Assembly (NCBI GenBank): GCA_937860115.1
Contig: CALMBI010000016.1
Coordinates: 1-22,414, forward strand
Direction: 5' to 3'
DNA: 22,414 bases
From: an uncultured Arcobacter sp.
Lineage (GTDB): Bacteria > Campylobacterota > Campylobacteria > Campylobacterales > Arcobacteraceae
The position numbers were made by a program, and so were the translations under genes. The notes under the pieces are model-generated. The model saw nothing but the letters and a program-made list of their open reading frames with translations, ran no database searches and had not been told where the DNA came from. This document shows positions 8,103 through 15,439 of this stretch, one piece after another; positions within the stretch are counted from its first letter, which is position 1, and each line of letters opens with the position of its first letter.

Positions 8103-9483
8103 AAAATTTGATAAATATTTTGTGATAGATACCAATATAATCTTAGAAGATTTTACAAATCTTGCAAAATTAAGTCAAGAGAGTAAAAATCTTATTATCC
8201 TACCAGAAATTGTTCTTGATGAAATAGATAGTAAAAAAAGTGGATTTGATGAGATAAATTATCAAGCAAGAAGTTTTGCAAGATTTTTAGAAAATAGTAG
8301 CATTAATGATTCTAAAGAGATTGATAATTATAAAATTATTATCGTTAGTGTTGATAATATTACTTTTAATATCATATCAAAAGAGAGTTATCTAAGTGAT
8401 ACAAAACAAATGTCATTAAATATAGCAAATGATAGAAAAATATTAGAGATATCACAATTTGCAAATAATTTTTATGATAAACAAATTGAATTTATCTCAA
8501 ACGATATAATGGCAAGAGTTCGAGCAACTTCACTTGATCTCAAAACAAACTTTCTAAAAGGTGACGGAAAAGATGAAGAGGAATTAGATTTTATTAAAAA
8601 TAGTGAAATCACATTTGAGGAACTTGAAACTATTGACAATAAAGATATTACCTTAATAGATAAAGATTTTGAGATTCAAAATTTCTCTTATTGTTTACAA
8701 GTGAAAAATAGTGATCAAGTTTTATTAGCTTCCATCAAAAACAAAAAAATTCATATTTTAGATGAAATAGAACTCCGAGATCAAATCGTAGTTCCACTCA
8801 ACAAAGAACAACTTTTTTTTACAAATGCTTTAATGGATGAATATTACAATATAGTGATAGTAGAAGCAAAAGCAGGAAGTGGAAAAACTCTTTTAGCACT
8901 TAGCAGTGCAGTGAAACTTGTGAGGAAAAAACAGTTTCAAAAAATTATCTATATCAGAAACTCTATCGAATCTCTTGACAAGGGTGAAGATGTAGGATAT
9001 TTACCAGGCTTAGAAGAGAAATTTAGAATCTATAACCATCCACTTATGGATAGTTTACGATATATGGCAAGAAGTGAACACAAAAATAAAAGTGCAAATA
9101 AAAAAACTTACACACCGCCAACAGATGAAGAGATCAATGAAAAAGTTGATAGAACTATTCAAAACTATAGTATAGAAACAATGTGGGTTGGAGAGATGCG
9201 AGGAAGAACACTCAGTGAATCTTTTGTGATTGTTGATGAAGCACAAAATATGAGTAATAAAACTATGCAAATGGTACTCAGTAGAATTGACCATACATGT
9301 AAAGTTGTGATCTTAGGAAGTAATAAACAGATTGATAATTTTTACGTAAATAAATATACAAATGCATTAACAACACTTTTAAAATCGACTAAAAAAGAAA
9401 ATCTATATGTAAATTTATATGCAATAAAACTTAAAAAGGTGCTTAGAGGACCAATCACTCAGTGGGCAGAATCTATCTTTTAA
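8092..9483 (+). CDS. PIN domain-PhoH fusion ATPase (PhoH2/YlaK type)
   Basis: A 463-residue two-domain protein. The N-terminal PIN ribonuclease domain (about 8-150) has its acidic residues in FVIDTN (Asp13), PEIVLDEID near 38-46, and SNDIMARVRA (Asp138). The C-terminal PhoH P-loop domain (about 235-463) has Walker A AKAGSGKT (259-266), Walker B VIVDEAQN (379-386) and sensor-like VVILGSNKQID. PIN-PhoH proteins of other bacteria have been described as RNA-unwinding ribonucleases; the cellular role here is unknown. The ATG at 8092 is preferred to the in-frame TTG at 8086 because AAAAAGG sits 6 bases before it. It is the last gene of the ksgA block and faces rsfS across only seven bases. No antitoxin-like small gene accompanies it. 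Confidence 0.9.
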   Translation: MFNKKFDKYFVIDTNIILEDFTNLAKLSQESKNLIILPEIVLDEIDSKKSGFDEINYQARSFARFLENSSINDSKEIDNYKIIIVSVDNITFNIISKESYLSDTKQMSLNIANDRKILEISQFANNFYDKQIEFISNDIMARVRATSLDLKTNFLKGDGKDEEELDFIKNSEITFEELETIDNKDITLIDKDFEIQNFSYCLQVKNSDQVLLASIKNKKIHILDEIELRDQIVVPLNKEQLFFTNALMDEYYNIVIVEAKAGSGKTLLALSSAVKLVRKKQFQKIIYIRNSIESLDKGEDVGYLPGLEEKFRIYNHPLMDSLRYMARSEHKNKSANKKTYTPPTDEEINEKVDRTIQNYSIETMWVGEMRGRTLSESFVIVDEAQNMSNKTMQMVLSRIDHTCKVVILGSNKQIDNFYVNKYTNALTTLLKSTKKENLYVNLYAIKLKKVLRGPITQWAESIF

Positions 9484-9492
9484 AGATAGATT
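9470..9492. terminator. Palindrome spanning the stops of phoH and rsfS
   Basis: AATCTATCTTT (9470-9480), one T, then AAAGATAGATT (9482-9492) form a perfect 11-bp inverted repeat. It contains the phoH stop codon (9481-9483) and most of the rsfS stop codon (9491-9493 on the minus strand). A folded RNA would have about 9 bp and a short loop in either direction. There is no good T-run on either side, so bidirectional termination is plausible but not certain. Confidence 0.45.
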
Positions 9493-9817
9493 AATTTGTC
9501 CCCTTTTTCATATCTTTTAAAAACTCTTCGATATTATATTTTTCTCTATGTGTTTCTGTCATAATATGAACTAACATATCACCCATATCAATAATAGACC
9601 ATTCTCCGTCTTCTTCGACTCTTACAAACTCTTCACCAAGAGGTTTTAATGTTTCTCTTAAATAATTTAAAAGTGCAATTGAGTGTTTATTATTAAGTGC
9701 AGTTGCAATAATAACACTATCAACTATATATCCCTTACCTTTTAAATCTATTGTCTCAATATTTTCAGCCTTTTTTTCACTCAGAAAATTAACTATTCTT
9801 TCTATTCTTTCTTCCAA
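9491..9817 (-). CDS. rsfS: Ribosomal silencing factor RsfS
   Basis: This 108-residue protein of the RsfS/Iojap family binds ribosomal protein uL14 on the 50S subunit and blocks subunit joining, slowing translation in starvation. Family features are the KKAENIETIDLKGK stretch near 15-28, DSVIIATALNNKH near 33-45, and the signature EWSIIDMGDMLVHIM near 72-86. The start is a TTG at 9817 with AAAAGG about 10 bases upstream. No in-frame ATG would leave a complete family N-terminus. The start lies 16 bases inside the end of nadD, so the pair is coupled. nadD-rsfS adjacency is very common in bacteria. Confidence 0.92.
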   Translation of the reverse strand: MEERIERIVNFLSEKKAENIETIDLKGKGYIVDSVIIATALNNKHSIALLNYLRETLKPLGEEFVRVEEDGEWSIIDMGDMLVHIMTETHREKYNIEEFLKDMKKGTN

Positions 9818-10350
9818 ATCTTTTTTACCTTTTCTTTTAATTTTAGTGGAATTAAATCCAAATTCATACTTTCTCTTAAACTTGTAGAACTTACCTTTAG
9901 ATCAAGTTGTAAATATCTTACATCAACAAGAAAATCATTCTCCAAAACTATCCCATCTCTAGAAACCACTACAAACGAAATAAGTTCCTTTAATTCTAAA
10001 AAATTATACCATAAATGTATATTTTTAAGATTATCAGCACCAATGATAAGATAAATTTTACCTATATCGTATGAATCTTTCAAAAATGAAATAGTTTCAA
10101 AAGTAGTTGTTTTCTTATTCTGAAGTATTTCAAAATTGCAAATTTCAACATTTGTATTATCACCAAACAACTCTTGCAAAAGCTCAAATCTTTCATTTGG
10201 TTCAAGGTGAAAATGTGATTTAAATGGATTTAAAAAAGTGGGTACCACAAATAATTTGTCAATTGGCAACTCATTAAGTGCTAGTTCAACTATCTTTTCA
10301 TGTCCAATATGAGGTGGGTCAAAACTACCACCAAAAACTGCTATATCCAC
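9802..10350 (-). CDS. nadD: Nicotinate-nucleotide adenylyltransferase NadD
   Basis: This 182-residue enzyme adenylates nicotinate mononucleotide to deamido-NAD, in NAD synthesis. The nucleotidyltransferase fold is marked by GGSFDPPHIGH (7-17), containing the HxGH-type catalytic motif, PNERFELL near 51-58, and the SSTSLRE (154-160) version of the ISSTxIR motif. I chose GTG at 10350: it gives the usual start just before AVFGGSFDP and has AAGG 6 bases upstream. A TTG seven codons earlier (10371) is in frame, but a start there would lie at or before the predicted transcription start. It is the first gene of a two-gene minus-strand transcript with rsfS, divergent from gap, so NAD supply and an NAD(P)-using glycolytic operon share a regulatory gap. 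Confidence 0.92.
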   Translation of the reverse strand: MDIAVFGGSFDPPHIGHEKIVELALNELPIDKLFVVPTFLNPFKSHFHLEPNERFELLQELFGDNTNVEICNFEILQNKKTTTFETISFLKDSYDIGKIYLIIGADNLKNIHLWYNFLELKELISFVVVSRDGIVLENDFLVDVRYLQLDLKVSSTSLRESMNLDLIPLKLKEKVKKIWKKE

Positions 10351-10373
10351 TATAAGCCTTATTTTTAACAAAA

Positions 10374-10379
10374 ATTATA
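10374..10379 (-). promoter_or_regulatory. Extended -10 promoter for nadD-rsfS
   Basis: On the minus strand the sequence reads TTTGCTATAAT: a perfect TATAAT preceded by TGn, the extended -10 configuration of sigma-70 promoters. Transcription would start near 10367, leaving a leader of about 17 bases that contains the AAGG ribosome-binding site. Confidence 0.6.
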
Positions 10380-10391
10380 GCAAACCTAGGA

Positions 10392-10397
10392 TAAAAT
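10392..10397 (+). promoter_or_regulatory. Possible -10 box for the gap operon
   Basis: TAAAAT (5 of 6 matches) predicts a start near 10404 and a leader of about 27 bases before the gap ATG, leaving room for the AAGGA ribosome-binding site. It lies back to back with the nadD promoter, the two -10 boxes being only 12 bases apart, so the two polymerases probably compete. Confidence 0.45.
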
Positions 10398-10430
10398 AGA
10401 GCAAATTTATTTGAAACATAAGGATGATAT

Positions 10431-11426
10431 ATGGCTGTAAAAGTAGCAATTAATGGCTTAGGTAGAATTGGTAAATGTGTAGCAAGAATCATAGCAGATA
10501 GAGATGATGTAGAATTAGTTGCAGCAAATGCAAGTGGAACTGATGAGATGATCCAATATGGTCTTCGATACGATACAGTACATGGAAATAGAAACGATGT
10601 TATCGTTAAAGATGGAATTATCACTATTGGAAAACAAAAAGCGAAACTTATCAGTGAAAGAGACCCTGCAAAAATCGATTTTGCAAGTTTTGGTGCAGAG
10701 ATTGTTTTGGAGTGTACTGGTGCATTTTTAACAAAAGAGAGTGTACAACCATATCTTGATAATGGTGTAAAAAAAGTTATTTTCTCAGCACCTGCTAAAG
10801 ATGACACAGCAACATTCGTATATGGAGTAAATGAATCAACTTATGGTGGAGAATCTGTAATCTCAAATGCAAGTTGTACAACAAATGGACTCGCACCAAT
10901 CGTAAAAGTACTTGATGATGTATTTGGAATCGAAAAAGCACTTATGACAACAATTCACAGCTATACAAGTAGCCAACCAATCCTTGATGCAAAAGATAAA
11001 AAAGACCCAAGAAAAGCAAGAGCAGGTGCACTTAATATGTCACCAACTACAACAGGGGCAGCAAAAGCAATTGGAAAAGTGCTTCCACATTTAAATGGAA
11101 AAATCAATGGACAATCTGTAAGGGTTCCAACTCCAAATGTTTCTATGATAGATTTAACTGCAACTTTAAAATGTGATATCACTATCGATGAAGTTAAAGA
11201 GGCATTTTTTAATGCACAAAATGGATCAATGAAAGGTATTTTGGCAGTTGATACAGAATATAGAGTATCAAGTGATTTTAATGGAGAAACAAACTCAACA
11301 GTTATCCCAATCGATACGGTTCAAATTGTTGGTGGAAATATGATAAAAGTTCTTTCATGGTACGACAATGAGTGGGGATATTCTACAAGACTTGTCGATA
11401 TGGCTGTGTATATTGGAAATAAATAA
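10431..11426 (+). CDS. gap: Glyceraldehyde-3-phosphate dehydrogenase, NADP-type cofactor pocket
   Basis: This 331-residue phosphorylating GAPDH interconverts glyceraldehyde 3-phosphate and 1,3-bisphosphoglycerate. The Rossmann motif NGLGRIG is at 8-14, catalytic Cys149 sits in NASCTTN, His176 in TIHSYTS, and WYDNEWGY is near the C-terminus. The acidic residue that normally follows Asn33 and holds the adenosine ribose of NAD is replaced by Ala34 (VAANASG). Positions 187-188, usually Leu-Pro in NAD enzymes, are Ala-Lys. Both changes resemble NADP-using GAPDHs such as Bacillus GapB and the chloroplast enzymes, so NADP use, perhaps gluconeogenic, is inferred. The AAGGA site precedes the ATG. First gene of gap-pgk-gap2-tpiA-fabI. 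Confidence 0.95.
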   Translation: MAVKVAINGLGRIGKCVARIIADRDDVELVAANASGTDEMIQYGLRYDTVHGNRNDVIVKDGIITIGKQKAKLISERDPAKIDFASFGAEIVLECTGAFLTKESVQPYLDNGVKKVIFSAPAKDDTATFVYGVNESTYGGESVISNASCTTNGLAPIVKVLDDVFGIEKALMTTIHSYTSSQPILDAKDKKDPRKARAGALNMSPTTTGAAKAIGKVLPHLNGKINGQSVRVPTPNVSMIDLTATLKCDITIDEVKEAFFNAQNGSMKGILAVDTEYRVSSDFNGETNSTVIPIDTVQIVGGNMIKVLSWYDNEWGYSTRLVDMAVYIGNK

Positions 11427-11438
11427 AGGATAAAAAAT

Positions 11439-12632
11439 ATGAAACTTCAAGAGATCAAAAATATAGATATCGCTGGAAAAAAAGTTTTTATAAGATGTGA
11501 TTTTAATGTTCCTGTTGATGAGTATCAAAATATCACAGATGATAGAAGAATTAGAAGTGCATTACCAACAATTAGATATTGTATTGATAATGACTGTTCA
11601 ATTATCATCGCTAGCCACTTTGGACGACCAAAAGGTGGATATGAAGAGGAGTATTCTCTCAAACCAATCGCAAAAAGATTACATACACTTTTAAAAACTG
11701 AGATTAAACTTGCTCCAAATGTTATTTGTGATGAGACTATTGCTATGGCAAAAGATTTACAAAAAGGGGAGATTTTACTTTTAGAAAATATGAGATTTGA
11801 AAAAGGTGAAACGAAAAATGATGAAACACTAAGCAAAACACTTGCTGATATGGCTGAGGTGTATATTAACGATGCTTTTGGTGTATCTCATAGAGCACAC
11901 TCATCTGTTGAAGGAATTGCAAAATATTTTGATATTGAACACAAAGCAGCAGGATTTTTGCTTGCAAGCGAGATCAAATTTTTCTACCATATTATTCAAG
12001 AACCAAAACGACCATTTGTAAGTATTGTAGGGGGAAGTAAAGTAAGTGGTAAACTTGAAGCATTGTATAACCTAGTACCAAAAGTTGATAAAATCATCAT
12101 TGGTGGTGGTATGGCGTTTACATTTTTAAAAGCACTTGGATATGAGATTGGAAACTCTTTGGTTGAAGATGATTTAATCCCTGAAGCACTCAAAATCATG
12201 GAACAAGCAAAAGAACTTGGTGTGAAATTTTATCTACCTGTTGATGTTATTGCAGCTGAAGCATTTAACTCTGAAGCTTTTGCTAAAGCAACAACTGTTC
12301 AAGAGATACCAAAAGGATGGATGGGGCTTGATATCGGACCAGCTACAAGTTTACTTTTTGCTCAGGCTCTTGAAGATGCTCACACAATTCTATGGAATGG
12401 ACCTATGGGTGTATATGAGATGGATAAGTTTGCCAAAGGAAGTACAAAAATTTCTCATGCGGTAGCTTCTAGTTATGCGACAACTGTTGTGGGTGGTGGA
12501 GATACTGCAGATTTAGTTCGAAAAACAGGTGATGAAGATGCTATGACATTTATCTCAACTGGTGGTGGAGCATCACTTGAACTTATCGAAGGAAAAGTTT
12601 TACCAGGTGTTAAAGCACTAATCATTGAATAA
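11439..12632 (+). CDS. pgk: Phosphoglycerate kinase
   Basis: This 397-residue enzyme transfers phosphate between 1,3-bisphosphoglycerate and ADP. The N-terminal substrate domain has RCDFNVPVD (19-27) and SHFGRPKG (59-66). The middle holds VGGSKVSGK, and the nucleotide domain has WNGPMGVYE, VGGGDTADLV and STGGGASLELIEG. Length and motifs are normal for a bacterial enzyme. AAAGGA lies before the ATG, 12 bases after gap. The next gene begins three bases after the stop, so pgk sits between two GAPDH-family genes that would each supply or use its substrate. Confidence 0.97.
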   Translation: MKLQEIKNIDIAGKKVFIRCDFNVPVDEYQNITDDRRIRSALPTIRYCIDNDCSIIIASHFGRPKGGYEEEYSLKPIAKRLHTLLKTEIKLAPNVICDETIAMAKDLQKGEILLLENMRFEKGETKNDETLSKTLADMAEVYINDAFGVSHRAHSSVEGIAKYFDIEHKAAGFLLASEIKFFYHIIQEPKRPFVSIVGGSKVSGKLEALYNLVPKVDKIIIGGGMAFTFLKALGYEIGNSLVEDDLIPEALKIMEQAKELGVKFYLPVDVIAAEAFNSEAFAKATTVQEIPKGWMGLDIGPATSLLFAQALEDAHTILWNGPMGVYEMDKFAKGSTKISHAVASSYATTVVGGGDTADLVRKTGDEDAMTFISTGGGASLELIEGKVLPGVKALIIE

Positions 12633-12635
12633 TAA

Positions 12636-13676
12636 ATGAGAATATTATTAAATGGAGTTGGACGAATAGGTAAGTCGATTATCCGACTTGCTAATTCGAA
12701 AAACTTAGAGATAGTTGCAATTAATGAGATCAATCACAATATTGAAAATATTGCTTATTTGATCAACTATGATTCTACTTATGGCAAATTACAAGATAAA
12801 TATTTTGTTAGAAATCAATTTATTTACAACTCGCAGAGTACTATTAAGATATTAAATTATGCAAATTTACATGATATAGATTTTCAAGGGTTGGATATAG
12901 ATATTGTGATCGATGCGAGTGGAGTCCCTTATAAAAAGGAATTTTTAGAATCTCTCGAAATAGACGCAATATTTTTAACACATCCAACAAACGAAGCAGA
13001 TATAAATCTTATCTTAGGAGTAAATGAATTACAGTTAATCGGAGATGAAAAAATTATCTCTACAAGCTCATGTAATGCTACAGCATTGCTTCCTTATTTA
13101 AAAGTGATAGATGACCATTATACAATTGTAAGTGGTGATATCCTTACAATTCATCCCCTCTTAAATCATCAAAAAACACTCGATAGTAAATGCATCAGTA
13201 GTAGCGATAGAGATGTCTCTTGTAATTTTGAATTTGGAAGAAGTGCGACTCAAAATATCATACCAAGTAAAACAACTACTATCGAAGCATGTAGTTATGT
13301 AGATAAACGTTTTAATAGTGATCTATTGTCATCTAGTTCTCTAAGAGTTCCAACACCAACGGTTGGTGCTATAAATGTTGTACTTAATGTTTCAAATGAG
13401 CTTAATAGTAACCAGCTAAATCGTCTTTTAGAAGAATACGCCCAGAAACAACAATACCCAATATATAAAAATATCACAGAACAATTAGTATCAACAGATT
13501 TTCAAGGTGAAGAATTCACAACAATTATTGATACAAAATTTACTCAAATAACAAATAATACTACAATAAAATCAGTGATCTGGTATGACAATGAATATGG
13601 ATATGCGTCAAAAGTAATAGAGATAGTTAATAGGTACATTATGGTAAAATCAACAAATATTCAACAAGGGAAATAG
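12636..13676 (+). CDS. Divergent GAPDH-family dehydrogenase (second copy)
   Basis: A 346-residue intact GAPDH homologue. The Rossmann motif NGVGRIG (6-12), presumed catalytic Cys146, His173 in LTIHPLL, Arg237 in SLRVPTPTVGAIN and WYDNEYGY all survive, so it is probably an active enzyme. The canonical SCTTN loop, however, reads SCNAT, and the usual STGAAKA phosphate loop reads KTTTIEA, so its substrate may differ. Glu31 follows Asn30 where NAD-dependent enzymes have Asp, unlike Ala34 in the neighbouring gap, which suggests NAD preference. No Shine-Dalgarno is visible before the ATG, three bases past pgk; translation is probably coupled. About ten extra residues follow the normal C-terminus. 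An erythrose-4-phosphate dehydrogenase is possible but Epd normally keeps SCTTN. Confidence 0.85.
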   Translation: MRILLNGVGRIGKSIIRLANSKNLEIVAINEINHNIENIAYLINYDSTYGKLQDKYFVRNQFIYNSQSTIKILNYANLHDIDFQGLDIDIVIDASGVPYKKEFLESLEIDAIFLTHPTNEADINLILGVNELQLIGDEKIISTSSCNATALLPYLKVIDDHYTIVSGDILTIHPLLNHQKTLDSKCISSSDRDVSCNFEFGRSATQNIIPSKTTTIEACSYVDKRFNSDLLSSSSLRVPTPTVGAINVVLNVSNELNSNQLNRLLEEYAQKQQYPIYKNITEQLVSTDFQGEEFTTIIDTKFTQITNNTTIKSVIWYDNEYGYASKVIEIVNRYIMVKSTNIQQGK

Positions 13677-13678
13677 AT

Positions 13679-14431
13679 ATGAAGAAAATCATCGCTAGTA
13701 ATTTTAAAACAAATCATACAAGAAAATCTACAAGAGAATTCATAGAAGATATCAATCAATATCTATCAGAAAAAAATATTGACAATGATGTATATATATT
13801 CCCTACGGCAACATCATTAGATAGTTTTGAAACAGCATCAAATCTTACAATTGGTGTACAAAATGCATATTATACAAAAAGTGGTTCATTCACAGGAGAA
13901 ATAGGAACAATTCATCTTGATGAATTTGGTATAAAAACGATCCTTATCGGACATAGCGAAAGAAGACATATTTTAGGAGAAACTCAAAAAGAGGTAGCAC
14001 TAAAATATAATTATTTCAAAGCTTTAGGATATAAAATCATCTATTGTTTTGGGGAACCACTTGAAGTAAAACAAGCTGGACTTACTGAAACATTAGGATA
14101 TATTTGGGAACAATTTGATGGAATTGATCTAAACTATGAGAATCTTATCTTGGCATATGAGCCTGTTTGGGCAATAGGGACAGGGATTAGTGCTACAACT
14201 GAAGATATTGGTACAATTCATAGAAAAATTAAAAAGAAAATAGATAAACCACTTTTATATGGTGGAAGCGTAAAAGTATGTGGATTACAAGATATCTTAG
14301 AAGTACCAAATGTTGATGGCGTTCTTGTTGGAACTGCTAGTTGGGTAGCTGAAGATTTTAAAAAGATGATCTATATCGCAAACAAAATGGATCAGAATTC
14401 AAAAAAAATTATATGTAGTACGGAGGAATAA
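13679..14431 (+). CDS. tpiA: Triose-phosphate isomerase
   Basis: A 250-residue TIM-barrel enzyme interconverting glyceraldehyde 3-phosphate and dihydroxyacetone phosphate. The catalytic set is complete: Lys10 in SNFKTN, His92 in IGHSERR and Glu161 in AYEPVWAIGTG, with the phosphate-binding LLYGGSVK near the end. The start SNFKTNHTR differs from the usual NWKMN and matches the Campylobacterota form of the enzyme as I recall it, which helps place the organism. AAGGGA lies before the ATG, two bases past the second GAPDH gene. Its last codons carry the GGAGGA ribosome-binding site for fabI. Confidence 0.96.
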   Translation: MKKIIASNFKTNHTRKSTREFIEDINQYLSEKNIDNDVYIFPTATSLDSFETASNLTIGVQNAYYTKSGSFTGEIGTIHLDEFGIKTILIGHSERRHILGETQKEVALKYNYFKALGYKIIYCFGEPLEVKQAGLTETLGYIWEQFDGIDLNYENLILAYEPVWAIGTGISATTEDIGTIHRKIKKKIDKPLLYGGSVKVCGLQDILEVPNVDGVLVGTASWVAEDFKKMIYIANKMDQNSKKIICSTEE

Positions 14432-14434
14432 AAG

Positions 14435-15256
14435 ATGATAATGAATGGGAAAAAAGGTTTAATTATTGGTGTTGCAAACAATAAATCTATAGCATATGGT
14501 ATCGCCAAACAATGTGCAGCACAAGGTGCACAGATGGCTTTTACTTATCTTAGCGAAAGATTTCAAAAAAAAGTGGAGCCACTAGCTGCTGAATGTGGAA
14601 GTTCTTTATGTTATGAATTAGATGCAAGTAATCCTGAACATATTGTAGCATTAAAAGAGAATATCGCTAGAGATTTTGGTGAAATCGATTTTATTGTACA
14701 CTCAATAGCATTTGCTCCAAAAGAGGGACTTAGTGGAAGATTTTGTGATATCTCTAAAGAAGCATTTAATGTATCTATGGAGATCTCTGTTTATTCACTT
14801 ATCGAAATAACAGGTGCTTTAAAACCACTTCTTAGTAAAAATTCATCTATCTTAACATTATCATATTATGGTGGTGTAAAATATATTCCAAACTATAATC
14901 TAATGGGCGTAGCAAAAGCAGCACTTGAAATGACTGTTAAATATTTAGCTGAAGATTTAGGGCAAGATGGTATTAGAGTAAATGCAATTAGTGCAGGACC
15001 AATTAAAACTCTTGCAGCAAGCGGAATTGGTGATTTTAACTTTATGCTTAAATGGAATGGTGCTCATAGTCCACTCAAAAGAAATGTATCAATCGAAGAG
15101 GTTGGAAATAGTGGGATGTATTTATTATCAGATTTAAGTAGTGCTGTAACAGGTGAAATTCATTATGTAGATAGTGGATATAACATTATGGGGATGCCAG
15201 CTGTAAAATTTGATGAGGATGGGAAGCCTACAATTGCATGGAATGGAGAAAAATAA
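14435..15256 (+). CDS. fabI: Enoyl-[acyl-carrier-protein] reductase (NADH), FabI
   Basis: This 273-residue short-chain dehydrogenase reduces trans-2-enoyl-ACP, the last step of each fatty-acid elongation cycle. Features are the nucleotide loop GLIIGVANNKSIAYGIA (8-24), the LSYYGGVKY strand near 142-150, and catalytic Tyr154 and Lys161 in the FabI-type Tyr-x6-Lys spacing (NYNLMGVAK). The C-terminal substrate loop LAASGIGDF is also present. GGAGGA within the tpiA tail lies 8 bases before ATG 14435; a second in-frame ATG at 14441 would be 14 bases away, so the first is chosen. Its link to tpiA is a known Campylobacter arrangement and has no obvious metabolic reason. Confidence 0.95.
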   Translation: MIMNGKKGLIIGVANNKSIAYGIAKQCAAQGAQMAFTYLSERFQKKVEPLAAECGSSLCYELDASNPEHIVALKENIARDFGEIDFIVHSIAFAPKEGLSGRFCDISKEAFNVSMEISVYSLIEITGALKPLLSKNSSILTLSYYGGVKYIPNYNLMGVAKAALEMTVKYLAEDLGQDGIRVNAISAGPIKTLAASGIGDFNFMLKWNGAHSPLKRNVSIEEVGNSGMYLLSDLSSAVTGEIHYVDSGYNIMGMPAVKFDEDGKPTIAWNGEK

Positions 15257-15276
15257 ATTTAAAACATCATCTTTTT

Positions 15277-15354
15277 GGCGGACTCTTCGTTAAAGATAAA
15301 ATTTTCAATAGTCACTTACGCAAGTAAGCTCCTATCGAAAATTTCATCTTCGCC
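15277..15354 (+). other. Long interrupted hairpin, GCAA-capped, between fabI and lysA
   Basis: The 183-base gap 15257-15439 has no convincing gene. Within it, consecutive arms pair symmetrically: AAGAT 15293-15297 with ATCTT 15346-15350, AAATTTTC 15299-15306 with GAAAATTT 15337-15344, ATAG 15308-15311 with CTAT 15332-15335, and CTTAC 15315-15319 with GTAAG 15324-15328. The loop is GCAA, a GNRA tetraloop on the + strand. That gives 22 bp with two 1x1 mismatches and one 3x3 internal loop. GGCG (15277-15280) can add four pairs with CGCC (15351-15354) if 12 bases bulge. No T-run follows, so it is not a standard terminator. It is richer in G+C than its surroundings and looks like an RNA element or dispersed intergenic repeat. 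Confidence 0.7.
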
Positions 15355-15371
15355 TTGATTTCACTCAAAAA

Positions 15372-15377
15372 TATAAT
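15372..15377 (+). promoter_or_regulatory. Probable -10 box for the lysA operon
   Basis: A perfect TATAAT lies just after the hairpin element and predicts a start near 15384, with an AT-rich leader of about 55 bases and AGGAAAA before the lysA ATG. TTGATT at 15355-15360 is only 11 bases upstream and so cannot be its -35 box. The hairpin would lie upstream of, not within, this transcript. Confidence 0.45.
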
Positions 15378-15439
15378 ATTTGTAAATCTATTTTTTGAAT
15401 TAGAAATATTAAATTTTTAAAAATATAGGAAAAATATAA

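Noticed and set aside
11525..11836. Minus-strand ORF of 103 codons inside pgk
   Set aside because: It lies antisense to a well-conserved gene and has low-complexity Ser/Ile-rich composition typical of antisense shadow frames; the same applies to the other antisense ORFs.
12636..13676. Second GAPDH as a decayed pseudogene
   Set aside because: The frame is intact for 346 codons, and the Rossmann motif, Cys, His, Arg and the WYDNE block are all kept. The changes look like specialisation, not decay.
15257..15439. Lysine riboswitch upstream of lysA
   Set aside because: The gap contains one long simple hairpin and no multi-helix junction or family-typical conserved loops, and the predicted promoter lies downstream of the hairpin.
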